From Mariaggregatimicrobium sp964498785 (GTDB lineage: Bacteria; Zhuqueibacterota; Zhuqueibacteria; Thermofontimicrobiales; Thiofontviventaceae), in NCBI GenBank assembly GCA_964498785.1, contig CAZCJL010000107.1:1-24875 (forward strand): a stretch of DNA of 24,875 nt, in the 5' to 3' direction. A program made the position numbers and the translations under genes. Shown in pieces: positions 1 through 7,848 of the stretch (the first letter of the stretch is position 1; each line of letters begins with the position of its first letter). The notes under the pieces were generated by a model. That model did no database searches. It saw only the letters and a program-made list of their open reading frames with translations, and was not told the DNA's origin.

Positions 1-54
1 AAAATTTGTTATCCCGACACTAAAAATCAATGCCGACTTTTTACGGTTTCATCA
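1..54. repeat. Terminal inverted repeat, left copy (54 bp)
   Basis: The first 54 bases are the exact reverse complement of the last 54 bases (24822-24875). Identity stops at base 55. The repeat has no obvious internal palindrome and I do not recognise the family. It could be the end of a mobile element present in two inverted copies, a linear-element terminus, or simply two contig ends that stop at the same repeat in an assembly graph. Confidence 0.95.
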
Positions 55-337
55 AGCTATCAATAGAATTTTAAGAACATTATTTTCTGTCTTTTGACCT
101 TAATAGCCGCCGCACTCACCGGCGAACCGACCTTATTAGCTTATTCAGGCGCCTCTAACATAATAATGCAATTAGGCTTATGGGTAGAGAGAAACGGAAT
201 GCTATTAAGCTGTCAAAGATTAAAATAAGGTTATCGTTAGTCCTCGACTTGAATTGCATGAGCTTTTTCTAAATTAATGATATTGTAATCGATCAGTAAT
301 CAAAGAGCGACAACTGTTAAATGAGGGAATAAATATC
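55..337. other. Intergenic region, no supported gene
   Basis: This 283-bp stretch between the end repeat and the mrr remnant is AT-rich except for a short GC-richer patch near 108-155. One + strand frame is open for about 50 codons (roughly 68-228), but it has no good start and I recognise no family. A good ribosome binding site (GAGGGA near 323-328) serves the ATG at 338. No clear promoter, terminator or RNA was seen. Confidence 0.5.
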
Positions 338-559
338 ATGTCAATTCCAACTTATGATACTTTAATGTTACCGCTGTTAAAACATCTTGCCGATGGAAAT
401 ACAAAATCATCCTCCGAGACTTTTGAAGCGCTTGCCAATGAGTTTAATCTGACAGATGAAGAACGGAAAGAATTATTGCCGAGTGGTCAACAACCGATAT
501 TTTCCAATAGAATCGCATGGGCAAAAGCCTATTTGAAAAAAGCCGGTTTAATTGAATAA
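338..559 (+). pseudogene. mrr: Truncated Mrr restriction protein (N-terminal Mrr_N domain only)
   Basis: The 73-residue product begins MSIPTYDTLMLPLLK and contains LTDEERKELLPSG, FSNRIAWAKAYLKKAGLIE, which is the winged-helix N-terminal domain of Mrr-type type IV restriction endonucleases (Mrr_N). Full proteins are about 300 residues, with a C-terminal PD-(D/E)XK nuclease domain. Here the frame stops right after KKAGLIE, where the family normally continues into the rest of the domain and then the nuclease. The start at 338 is supported by a GAGGGA site nine bases upstream. The stop lies two bases before kptA, and base composition changes sharply from AT-rich to GC-rich at that point, which suggests a recombination junction that removed the nuclease. 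It cannot cut DNA as it stands. An independent small DNA-binding role is possible but unsupported. Confidence 0.85.
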
Positions 560-561
560 CC

Positions 562-1107
562 ATGAAAAAACACCTCATCAAAACAAGCAAATTTCTCAGC
601 CGGGTGCTGCGTCATGCGCCGGAGATGATCGGGCTGCAGCTCGATACGCAGGGCTGGGCAGATGTCGCTGAACTGATCGAGAAGACACGTGCCAGCGGCA
701 GGAAGCTCGATCGGGAGATTCTGGAAGAAATCGTTGCTACGAACGATAAAAAACGCTATTCGTTTTCAGAGGATGGGTCGAAAATTCGGGCAAATCAGGG
801 GCATTCGCTGAACATCGATCTCGGTCTCTCCTGCATCGAGCCGCCGGAGGTACTGTACCACGGAACCACGATGCGCTTTCTGGATTCCATTCTGGCGCAT
901 GGATTACGAAGCGGCAACCGGAATCATGTTCATCTTTCGCCGGATCATGAGACCGCAGTCGCGGTGGGCAGTCGCCACGGCAAACCGGTTGTTCTGAAAA
1001 TCGACGCTGCGAAAATGCACGGGGAAGGGCACGCATTTTACCTCTCGAAAAATAATGTCTGGCTGACGGAACGTGTGCCGGCGGAATTTATCAGGATTCA
1101 CGATTAG
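562..1107 (+). CDS. kptA: RNA 2'-phosphotransferase (Tpt1/KptA family)
   Basis: This 181-residue protein matches the usual length of KptA. The family transfers a 2'-phosphate from RNA to NAD+, giving ADP-ribose 1'',2''-cyclic phosphate and nicotinamide. Visible motifs are SKFLSRVLRHAPE (R17, H18), KKRYSF (63-68), IRANQGHS (75-82), LYHGT (98-102), HVHLS (122-126), GSRHGKPVVL (136-145) and SKNNVWLT (162-169). R17, H18, R76 and an Arg near 138 fit the Arg-His-Arg-Arg catalytic set known in this family; the last assignment is mine from motif position. The gene looks complete and cytoplasmic. It starts two bases after the mrr remnant stop and has no strong ribosome site of its own, so it may be translationally coupled. 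The physiological substrate in bacteria is unclear because they lack the fungal-type tRNA splicing ligase. Confidence 0.95.
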   Translation: MKKHLIKTSKFLSRVLRHAPEMIGLQLDTQGWADVAELIEKTRASGRKLDREILEEIVATNDKKRYSFSEDGSKIRANQGHSLNIDLGLSCIEPPEVLYHGTTMRFLDSILAHGLRSGNRNHVHLSPDHETAVAVGSRHGKPVVLKIDAAKMHGEGHAFYLSKNNVWLTERVPAEFIRIHD

Positions 1108-1145
1108 ATCAATCGCTTCTGACCTGTAGAGAAAATTCAAAGTTC

Positions 1146-1174
1146 TTGCAATATTGAAATATTTTCATTATATT
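1146..1174 (+). promoter_or_regulatory. Putative sigma70-type promoter
   Basis: TTGCAA at 1146-1151 and TATATT at 1169-1174 are separated by 17 bases, in the gap between kptA and the Tat-leader pseudogene. It would drive the remnant and possibly the GH105 gene behind it. The call rests only on matching hexamers in AT-rich DNA. Confidence 0.5.
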
Positions 1175-1214
1175 GACTCCGAAAACATGTAAACCCAATC
1201 CTGCCTGAATTAAA

Positions 1215-1470
1215 ATGAATCGACGAAAATTTTTAAAATCAACTGCTCTTTTTGTTGCCGGCTTTTCCATCAGCAGCACTATTTCTTGTTCTAATTCAAC
1301 AGCTCATCAGCGATTATTCCAGCGCATGTTTCAATCGTTACGTGGAGCGGGTTCAGGGTCGACCGGATTTGACGCTGGTCAAAAAAGCACTGGATGACTT
1401 TTTGATCAATTGCCGCTTTGAAAATACGATTCCTTCAACATTTTACTTTGCGGCACTTGGATTAAATTGA
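1215..1470 (+). pseudogene. Tat-leader remnant of a sulfatase-like gene joined to an unrelated frame
   Basis: The first about 29 codons encode MNRRKFLKSTALFVAGF followed by a hydrophobic stretch and a Cys (ISCSN), a twin-arginine lipoprotein leader very like those of the two sulfatases at 7849 and 9510. After about position 1300 this frame turns into low-complexity nonsense and stops at 1397. The +1 frame instead stays open to 1470 and reads like protein (VKKALDDFLINCRFENTIP). The simplest reading is an export leader left after a deletion and joined out of frame to the tail of another gene that I do not recognise. No sulfatase CxPSR motif is present, so it is non-functional as a sulfatase. 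Confidence 0.6.
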
Positions 1471-1487
1471 ATTTTAAAAAATACAAA

Positions 1488-2624
1488 ATGCAGATTTACA
1501 GAAAATTGTCAATCCTTCTAATATCCGTTTTCATTTTGGCGGACAGCATTTTGAATGTCGATGCAACTTCAAAATGTGCTGACCGATCTACGCTTGAAAT
1601 GATACGGAAAATCGCGCATCACTTTTTTGAACGGCATAATCATTTTTCCAGCCAGAAAGATGTGTGGGGTCCGTATCATCTTGATTTAACGTTCGAAGCT
1701 TTACTCACGGTTGATCGGATTTCAGGAGAAACACACTATTTAAAAAAAATTCAGCACATAATGAAAAAGCGGAATTACGAGCCTTCGGATACGATAGATT
1801 ATCAAACTCAACCCTTTTGTAATATTACATTCGCGCTATTTCAAGCGACACATGACTCTGATTATATCGTACTTTTTTTGAGTGAAACCCGGAAAATGTT
1901 GGCAGAAGCCGGCAAATCTGTGGAAGGCGCAGTAGGACATAAACCGGATTATCCGGGACGCCATCTGCTCATCGATTATCTTCAGGAATACGCGAGCCGT
2001 ATGGCAAAAGCCGGCTGGCTCTCCGGAGATGAAGTCTTTTTTGAAGAATGCGTAAATCAATTCGTCCTGCATAAATCAATCCTAAAAAATCCGGAGACCG
2101 GATTATGGAGTCAGGGTCGCGGTTGGTTGGATGATCCGATGGCATTATCGCCCGGCGCCTGGTCACGGGGACACGGATGGTTGATCCGGGGTATGGTTAG
2201 CTCACTCGATTACCTGCCGCAGGATTCCGACTATTTTCATACGATTCAAGAGATGTTGAAAGAACTGGCAGACGCTCTGCTCAAAGTTCAGGATGAGAAT
2301 GGAATGTGGCATCAGTTGCTGAACAGACCTTTCGACGAAAGCTACCCCGAATCATCCGGAACCGGATTGATTGCATACAATCTGGCAAAAGCACATCACA
2401 AGGATTATTTAGATGGGGATAAGTATAAACACGCAGCAATGCGTGCGATAAGAGAACTATATAACTATGTCGGTGAAAGCGGTGAGATATTTGGAACGTG
2501 CAAAGGTCCGGGACCGCTTTATTCTATTGAAAATTATTTAAGAACACCCGCGGAAATTGATGACCCGCACGGTGCACCAGCGCTAATTTATGCCTTTGCA
2601 GGTGAAATTTTATTAATGCAATAG
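1488..2624 (+). CDS. GH88/GH105-family unsaturated uronyl hydrolase, secreted
   Basis: From the ATG at 1488 (378 residues) the product starts with a signal peptide (KLSILLISVFILADS). The open frame also reaches a TTG at 1467, but the signal peptide fits the ATG better; neither has a clear ribosome site. Family marks of an (alpha/alpha)6 barrel GH88/GH105 enzyme are LLIDYLQEYASRMAKAG (about 160-176, with D163 as likely catalytic Asp, in place of the usual DDLYM-type motif), WSRGHGWLIRGM (about 225-236), and DENGMWHQLL followed by ESSGTGLIAY. These enzymes remove 4,5-unsaturated uronic acids from oligosaccharides made by polysaccharide lyases (rhamnogalacturonan, ulvan, glycosaminoglycans). It is 28 bases ahead of the next glycosidase gene and likely co-transcribed with it. 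Family assignment is firm; the exact substrate is not. Confidence 0.88.
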   Translation: MQIYRKLSILLISVFILADSILNVDATSKCADRSTLEMIRKIAHHFFERHNHFSSQKDVWGPYHLDLTFEALLTVDRISGETHYLKKIQHIMKKRNYEPSDTIDYQTQPFCNITFALFQATHDSDYIVLFLSETRKMLAEAGKSVEGAVGHKPDYPGRHLLIDYLQEYASRMAKAGWLSGDEVFFEECVNQFVLHKSILKNPETGLWSQGRGWLDDPMALSPGAWSRGHGWLIRGMVSSLDYLPQDSDYFHTIQEMLKELADALLKVQDENGMWHQLLNRPFDESYPESSGTGLIAYNLAKAHHKDYLDGDKYKHAAMRAIRELYNYVGESGEIFGTCKGPGPLYSIENYLRTPAEIDDPHGAPALIYAFAGEILLMQ

Positions 2625-2652
2625 AAAATCGAAATTATTTAGTGGAGTTACC

Positions 2653-4506
2653 ATGAAAAATCTTTTTATAATTCTCACACTGATTCTGTTTCTCGTGACG
2701 TGCGGTTCTCAAAAAATTGATACTGCCGATGAGCTGAACGAACATATCCTCGACGGCTGGAACACGTGGGACAACCGCAGTATTCTCACGCACGTTTTAC
2801 TGCCCGAAGGACTGGCGCTGACTGTGCAGATTCATGATACATTGAAAGGCGATTCGCTGGTTCAGGCATTTACCGGCAATCGGGTTAAAGGATCGGAAAA
2901 AGTACGCACGCTGGCACATACACCGGACGGCTCGTACACGGATTTCGTCATGCACTGGCGGGAATTTGGGATGCGGGTACAAAGCATTTCGCAGGACGAT
3001 GACCTTTCACTGTTAGTAACGCCGCTTGACACCTGTGCAAATCCGGGTTATGCAAAATTGACTGCAGGAATGCCGTATGGCAATTCAGGGGAAATTACAG
3101 CAAAAGACGCTCGCATTTTGGCGGAATTGGGAGATAAGAAAATTACAGTCTCTGCTGTTACGCAAACTGGTCAGTTAGTGCAGCTATTAAATCAACCGGT
3201 TGCGTTTTCGACAAAACCGGGCATCGGGCTTTCTGAAATTCAGCGACAAATTCAGCAGGCTGAAAATGACTATGTTCAGCAAGAATCAAAATATGGTAAA
3301 TACAGCGAAACATGGGACGCGATTCAGAACGCGATGAACTGGCTGGTGGTATACGATCCCGAAAAAAAACGGGCAATTACGCCGGTCGCCCGACCCTGGG
3401 CGTATGGCTGGGGCAATGGCAAGCCGGGCGGATACATCCTGTTTTGTTGGGATAATTTCTTTGCCGCGTATATGCATTCGATCAACAGCAAGGAGTTGGC
3501 ATTCAACGAAGCCATCCAGATGTGCCGCGAGATCGATGATCTGGGATTTGTGCCGAATTTCTCCTCGGTCGGCGATCTGAAAAGCCGGGACCGTTCGCAA
3601 CCGCCGGTCGGCTCGATGATGGTGCTGGAAGTCTACCGCCGTTATCCTGAAAAATGGTTTTTAAACGAAGTATTCGACCGCCTGCTAACATGGAACCGCT
3701 GGTGGCAGGAAAATCGTGATCAGGACGGATATTTATGTTGGGGATCGAATCCGTATGACCCGCGATTCGATGACCGCCGGGAAATGGTGCAAAATGAGTT
3801 CAAAGCTGCCTCGTTTGAATCCGGACTGGATAATACACCAATGTATGACGGCGTGCCTTTCGATACCACGACTCACCTGATGCAACTGGCTGACGTCGGA
3901 CTCATGGGCATGTATATCGGCGATTGTGAAGCACTTGCCGGGATGGCTGAAATTCTTGGCAGGACAGATGCTGCGAAGGAGCTGCGAGACCATGCAGAGA
4001 AGTATCGTGCGAAATTGAAAACAATGTGGGATGATGATTTCGGGCTTTTCCTGAATAAGCGGCTGGATACCGGCGAACTGAGCCGGCGCATTTCGCCGAC
4101 CAATTTTTACGCGTTGATTGGCAAGGCTGCAACGCAGGAACAGGCAAAGCGGATGATAAAAGAACACTTTTATAATCCCCAGGAATTCTGGGGTGAATGG
4201 ATCATGCCGTCCACTGCCAGGAATGATACGGCATATACGGGCAAAGATTACTGGCGCGGCAGCATCTGGGCGCCGATGAATTTTCTCGTGTATCGGGGCA
4301 TGCGCAATTACGATCTGCCGCAGGCACGGCAAGACCTGGCGGAAAAATCCAATGCCCTGCTTATGAAACAGTGGCTCGAAAAAGGCTATATCCGGGAAAA
4401 TTACCACGCCGAAACCGGCGGCTATCCGGGAAGCCGCAGCGATCATTTTTATCACTGGGGCGCGCTGCTGGGAGTGATTGCGTTGTTGGAGAATGGGTAT
4501 TTGTGA
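2653..4506 (+). CDS. GH63/MGH1-like glycoside hydrolase, lipoprotein
   Basis: The 617-residue product has a lipoprotein leader (LFLVTCGSQ, lipidated Cys17). Residues about 30-190 look like a beta-rich N-terminal domain, followed by an (alpha/alpha)6 catalytic domain of the GH63 / mannosylglycerate-hydrolase-like (MGH1) type. Diagnostic segments are ILFCWDNFFAAY (262-273), FESGLDNTPMYDG (388-400), YWRGSIWAPMNFLVYRG (533-549), and IRENYHAETGGYPG (580-593) leading into HFYHWGALLG. By analogy with GH63 enzymes, D393 is the likely general acid and E582 the likely base. It should cleave alpha-linked glycosides at the cell surface or in the periplasm; which sugar cannot be told. The start has a GGAG site seven bases upstream. 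It follows the GH105 gene closely and fits the same polysaccharide pathway. Confidence 0.85.
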   Translation: MKNLFIILTLILFLVTCGSQKIDTADELNEHILDGWNTWDNRSILTHVLLPEGLALTVQIHDTLKGDSLVQAFTGNRVKGSEKVRTLAHTPDGSYTDFVMHWREFGMRVQSISQDDDLSLLVTPLDTCANPGYAKLTAGMPYGNSGEITAKDARILAELGDKKITVSAVTQTGQLVQLLNQPVAFSTKPGIGLSEIQRQIQQAENDYVQQESKYGKYSETWDAIQNAMNWLVVYDPEKKRAITPVARPWAYGWGNGKPGGYILFCWDNFFAAYMHSINSKELAFNEAIQMCREIDDLGFVPNFSSVGDLKSRDRSQPPVGSMMVLEVYRRYPEKWFLNEVFDRLLTWNRWWQENRDQDGYLCWGSNPYDPRFDDRREMVQNEFKAASFESGLDNTPMYDGVPFDTTTHLMQLADVGLMGMYIGDCEALAGMAEILGRTDAAKELRDHAEKYRAKLKTMWDDDFGLFLNKRLDTGELSRRISPTNFYALIGKAATQEQAKRMIKEHFYNPQEFWGEWIMPSTARNDTAYTGKDYWRGSIWAPMNFLVYRGMRNYDLPQARQDLAEKSNALLMKQWLEKGYIRENYHAETGGYPGSRSDHFYHWGALLGVIALLENGYL

Positions 4507-4718
4507 TTTTTTAATAGAGATGTTCGATGGGGAAGTTTTCGCTGGTTTACATTCCCCTAATTTCGCCTGCGGCAAAACCGTCTCCCTTCAAACGGAGGGG
4601 GCGCCTTCTTTTTGGCATAGTGGGACTTAATGTTTGCTCTCTTCAAGTTTTTTCAGATTAAACGGGATCGTCGTCGGTATAAACTTTTTAACATATTAGC
4701 ATTATAAGAGATAACCAC
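4507..4718. other. Intergenic gap with a C/G-rich repeat-like patch
   Basis: The 212-bp gap contains a patch at about 4568-4625 with CTCC/GGAG and GGCGCC/GCC partial pairings and a T5 run near 4609-4613. It could act as a weak terminator or be a decayed dispersed repeat like the one at 7615-7707. No promoter was convincing. The downstream start at 4719 has only a weak AGAGA site. Confidence 0.35.
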
Positions 4719-5990
4719 ATGAACTCTAAAGATATTCTCCAACAAACCCTCAATCACAAATCCACAGACAAGATTCCCATCGACTTTGGAAGAACGGCTG
4801 TGACGGGAATGCACGCTATCGTTGTTGAAAAATTACGGCAGCATTTCGGACTTGACCAGCGCCCGGTGAAAATAATCGATCCCTATCAAATGCTGGGAGA
4901 AATTGGGGACGATCTGCGGAATGCAATGGGGATCGATATTGTCGGACTCTATCCGCAGAATACGATGTTTGGTTTTCCCATGGAAAACTGGAAAGAATGG
5001 CGTGCGCCCTGGGGACAGGAGCTGCTTGTGCCCGGGGATTTCAATACGACGCAGGATAAAAACGGCGATCTGCTGGTCTACCCTGAGGGCGATCTCTCGG
5101 CGCCGCCATCTGCCCGCTTGCCTGTCGCCGGCTATTTCTTTGATACGATTATCAGGCAGCCGCCGATTGTGGAAGATCAATTAAATCCGGAAGACAACCT
5201 CGAAGAATTTACTCCCATTTCCGAGGAAAATCTGGATCATATAAAAAATGAAATCGAGCGCCTGTCAGTGACCGGCAAAGGCATAATTGCGACTTTCGGC
5301 GGGACTGCTTTTGGCGACATCGCACTGGTACCGGCGCCGTTTCTCAAATACCCGAAAGGAATCCGCGATATCGAAGAATGGTATATCTCCACTGCCATGC
5401 GACAGGATTATGTTCATGCGGTTTTCAGCAGGCAGGCAGACATTGCCATTGGAAATCTGAAAAAGATATTTGACGCCGTGGGCAACCGGATCGATGCGAT
5501 ATTCATCTGCGGCACGGATTTCGGGACGCAGACATCCAGCTTTTGTTCGCCGGAGACCTTCGACGCATTATACGCGCCGTATTATAAGCAGGTCAATGAC
5601 TGGATTCATCAACACACAGAATGGAAAACATTCAAACATTCCTGCGGCGCGGTCAGCAATTTCATGGAGCATTTCATCGACTCGGGATTCGATATCATCA
5701 ATCCGGTGCAATGCACTGCTGCGGGCATGGATCCCAAAATGCTGAAATCAGAATTTGGGAATCATCTTGTTTTCTGGGGAGGCGGAACCGATACACAGAC
5801 GGCATTATCCTTCGGCACACCGGAAGAAGTTCGCCGTCAGGTGCTCGAGCGATGCGAGATATTTGGTAAAGATGGCGGGTTCGTTTTCACCGCAGTACAC
5901 AATGTCCAGGCAACCACACCTGGCGAAAATTTAATTGCGATGATCGAGGCATTGGAAGAAGTCAATCAATCTGGCAGACGACTATCCTGA
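4719..5990 (+). CDS. Uroporphyrinogen decarboxylase/corrinoid methyltransferase-family protein (URO-D fold)
   Basis: The 423-residue cytoplasmic protein has the layout of the divergent URO-D family that includes MtaA/MtbA-type methylcobamide:thiol methyltransferases: an N-terminal LNHKSTDKIPIDFG, FKHSCGAV (305-312), INPVQCTAAGMDPKMLK (327-343), FWGGGTDTQ (352-360) and AVHNVQATTPGEN (392-404). H307 and C309 form the HxC pair that binds zinc in methyltransferases; C332 might be a third ligand. It is longer than true HemE (about 350) and heme genes are absent, so a heme role is unlikely. Within a glycan locus it may process methyl groups or a catabolite, but that is inference. The C-terminus after EALEEVN looks foreign: about base 5966 the sequence switches to a sulfatase tail in another frame, so the last few residues (QSGRRLS) are probably not ancestral. 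Confidence 0.8.
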   Translation: MNSKDILQQTLNHKSTDKIPIDFGRTAVTGMHAIVVEKLRQHFGLDQRPVKIIDPYQMLGEIGDDLRNAMGIDIVGLYPQNTMFGFPMENWKEWRAPWGQELLVPGDFNTTQDKNGDLLVYPEGDLSAPPSARLPVAGYFFDTIIRQPPIVEDQLNPEDNLEEFTPISEENLDHIKNEIERLSVTGKGIIATFGGTAFGDIALVPAPFLKYPKGIRDIEEWYISTAMRQDYVHAVFSRQADIAIGNLKKIFDAVGNRIDAIFICGTDFGTQTSSFCSPETFDALYAPYYKQVNDWIHQHTEWKTFKHSCGAVSNFMEHFIDSGFDIINPVQCTAAGMDPKMLKSEFGNHLVFWGGGTDTQTALSFGTPEEVRRQVLERCEIFGKDGGFVFTAVHNVQATTPGENLIAMIEALEEVNQSGRRLS

Positions 5991-6060
5991 CAAGGTCCGG
6001 CAATTGAAGGAATTGTATGATAAATGGGCACAGCGGGTGAATGTTTATAATTTTCGTTAA
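5968..6060 (+). pseudogene. C-terminal remnant of a sulfatase
   Basis: In the frame one base off from the URO-D gene, 30 codons from 5968 to a TAA at 6060 read NLADDYPDKVRQLKEL, then YDKWAQRVNVYNFR. This is the characteristic end of an arylsulfatase (NLA..YPEKV..L...Y..W). No start codon or catalytic part precedes it, and it overlaps the last codons of the URO-D gene. It is a relic left by a deletion or recombination that fused the URO-D 3' end to a sulfatase 3' end. Confidence 0.75.
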
Positions 6061-6087
6061 GTTTGATTCAACTATAGGAGCTATAAA

Positions 6088-7491
6088 ATGAACAAAACGG
6101 CGTATCTTTTATTACTTTTTTCTTTTTTGATGATGTGCAATGCACAAATTGAAGACAGCATCAAACCCTGTTCAGAAAATAAAATGTACTGGCAATATAA
6201 AGGGAAACCGGTGCTCTTGTTGGGTGCCTCGAATAATGACAATCTCTTTCAATCAAGTGATGTGGAGCAGCAACTGGATGAGCTGGTCGCGGCTGGTGGA
6301 AATTACATCCGTAATACCATGAGCTCCCGGGATTCGGGTGATGTGTGGGCATTCCACAAACTGCCGGACGGGAAATATAATCTCGACCAATGGAATGAGG
6401 AGTATTGGGAGAAATTCTCAACCCTGCTGCGATTGGCGGCAGAGCGGGATGTGATTGTGCAGATCGAAGTGTGGGACCGGTTTGATTATTCACGGGAGCC
6501 GTGGCAGCAGAATCCATTTAGTCCGCAAAATAATGTTAATTATACGGTCGACGAATGCGGGATGGGTGTCGAATACCCGGACCATCCGTACAAAGATTTA
6601 CAGCCATTTTTTCACACAATCAAAAACATGCCGCGCTATGAGCCGAAATTGGAGCTCGTTAAAAAATATCAGGAAAAATTCGTCGATAAAATGTTATCTT
6701 ATTCTCTGCAACATGGGAATGTTCTCTATTGCATGAATAACGAAACCAGCACACCGCTGGAATGGGGTCAGTACTGGATGTCGTTCATTCGTGATAAGGC
6801 AGCGCTGCAAAATAAAGTGGTCTACGTCACGGATATGATCGACGGTGCTTTTATGCCCCGGGATGCGGATGAGCTTCGGATAATGGCTGCGGAAACAGAT
6901 GTTTACACATTTCTGGATATCTCGCAGATCAACAGCCGGAATTTGAATCAGGCGCACTGGGATTCATTGCGCTGGATTATGACCGATTTGAAAAAATTTC
7001 CAACCCGACCTGTAAACAATACGAAAGTCTATGGCGGACCGCAGAACCGCGACATTTTCGGATCATCCAAAGACGGTGTTGAAAAATTCTGCCGGGATAT
7101 CATCGGCGGCTGCGCCTCTGCCCGGTTTCACCGACCACCGGCAGGAAACGGACTTTCCGAAATTTCAAAAAATGCAATTCAGTCTTTTCGAAAAATAGAA
7201 ACGGAAATCAATTTCTGGGACATCACTCCACAGATGGAATTGCTAGATGAACGCGAGCCGGACGAAGCATATTTAACCGCGCAGCCGGGCAAAAAGTATG
7301 TTCTCTATTTCCCGGCTCAGGGTGCGGTGACGCTTGATTTGCGTGATTTCAACCAGCAATATCAATTAAAATGGATCAACATCAGCGCGGGTGAATGGCA
7401 TGGCGAAGCAACGATTACCGGCGGCGATTGGGTCGATATCCGCACGCCGGGAAATGATGGGTGGTTTGCGCTGGTGGTTTTGAAGAAGTGA
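6088..7491 (+). CDS. Putative secreted glycoside hydrolase, DUF4038/GH140-like with C-terminal beta-sandwich
   Basis: The 467-residue product has a signal peptide (LLLLFSFLMMCNAQ), possibly a lipoprotein at Cys17. The start has a TAGGAGC site. The N-terminal KPVLLLGASNNDNLFQ and the alternating segments NYIRNTMSSR, VIVQIEVWDRFD (122-133) and LYCMNNETS (213-221) match the TIM-barrel clan-A glycosidases annotated as DUF4038 or apiosidase-like. N218-E219 is the best candidate for the acid/base pair. The last about 80 residues (KKYVLYFPAQGAVTLDL ... ISAGEW ... DGWFALVVL) look like the putative collagen-binding-type beta-sandwich that follows DUF4038 domains. It probably trims a side-chain sugar of the same polysaccharide. 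Family-level call good; activity unproven. Confidence 0.7.
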   Translation: MNKTAYLLLLFSFLMMCNAQIEDSIKPCSENKMYWQYKGKPVLLLGASNNDNLFQSSDVEQQLDELVAAGGNYIRNTMSSRDSGDVWAFHKLPDGKYNLDQWNEEYWEKFSTLLRLAAERDVIVQIEVWDRFDYSREPWQQNPFSPQNNVNYTVDECGMGVEYPDHPYKDLQPFFHTIKNMPRYEPKLELVKKYQEKFVDKMLSYSLQHGNVLYCMNNETSTPLEWGQYWMSFIRDKAALQNKVVYVTDMIDGAFMPRDADELRIMAAETDVYTFLDISQINSRNLNQAHWDSLRWIMTDLKKFPTRPVNNTKVYGGPQNRDIFGSSKDGVEKFCRDIIGGCASARFHRPPAGNGLSEISKNAIQSFRKIETEINFWDITPQMELLDEREPDEAYLTAQPGKKYVLYFPAQGAVTLDLRDFNQQYQLKWINISAGEWHGEATITGGDWVDIRTPGNDGWFALVVLKK

Positions 7492-7848
7492 ATAACTCTT
7501 TTAAGAAGGGGCTGTATTAATAGTCATTTTTTGGTGTCTTCCTGCGAATGCAGGAATCTACGGTTATCCCCTTGACTCAGCAATTTTTGAATTTTGCGTT
7601 TATTTGAGCTATTGAGTTCCCCCCTTTGAAGGGGGGACAGGGGGGATGTCACATAATTTCAATTACTTATAATAACATCCCCCTAAATCCCCCTTCAAAG
7701 GGGGACTTCAAATTGGCTTACTTCAGGGCTTTTCTGACCAAACGGGATAGCCATAGCAGATATCTCCTAACTTTTTGATAATTAGGAGATTGCGGGACAA
7801 GTCCGGAATGACATCACGACCCGTGAAATTAACTAAAAAGGGAAAACA
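7492..7848. repeat. Intergenic region with three palindromic repeat units
   Basis: This 357-bp gap holds no gene. It contains three stem-loops. The first is TTCCTGC/GCAGGAA (7539-7545 with 7550-7556). The second is a long imperfect inverted repeat at 7615-7707, whose C-rich arms pair CCCCTTTGAAGGGGG-type sequence on both sides of an AT-rich loop. The third is ATCTCCTAA/TTAGGAGAT (7762-7770 with 7782-7790), followed by a GCGGGACAAGTCCGGAATGACAT-like motif at about 7792-7814. Such sequences are typical of dispersed intergenic repeats. The ribosome site AAGGGA before 7849 is clear. Confidence 0.7.

Noticed and set aside
68..228. About 50 open codons (ALTGEPTLLAYSGAS) after the left end repeat
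   Set aside because: No good start or ribosome site and no family recognised; it may be a gene remnant but cannot be supported.
3733..4575. 280-codon open frame on the - strand
   Set aside because: It is wholly antisense to the GH63-like gene, has no recognisable family pattern, and the + strand frame carries clear catalytic motifs.
4719..5990. Heme-biosynthetic HemE
   Set aside because: The protein is longer, has an HxC zinc motif and FWGGGTDTQ-type segments of the methyltransferase-like group, and there are no other heme genes near.
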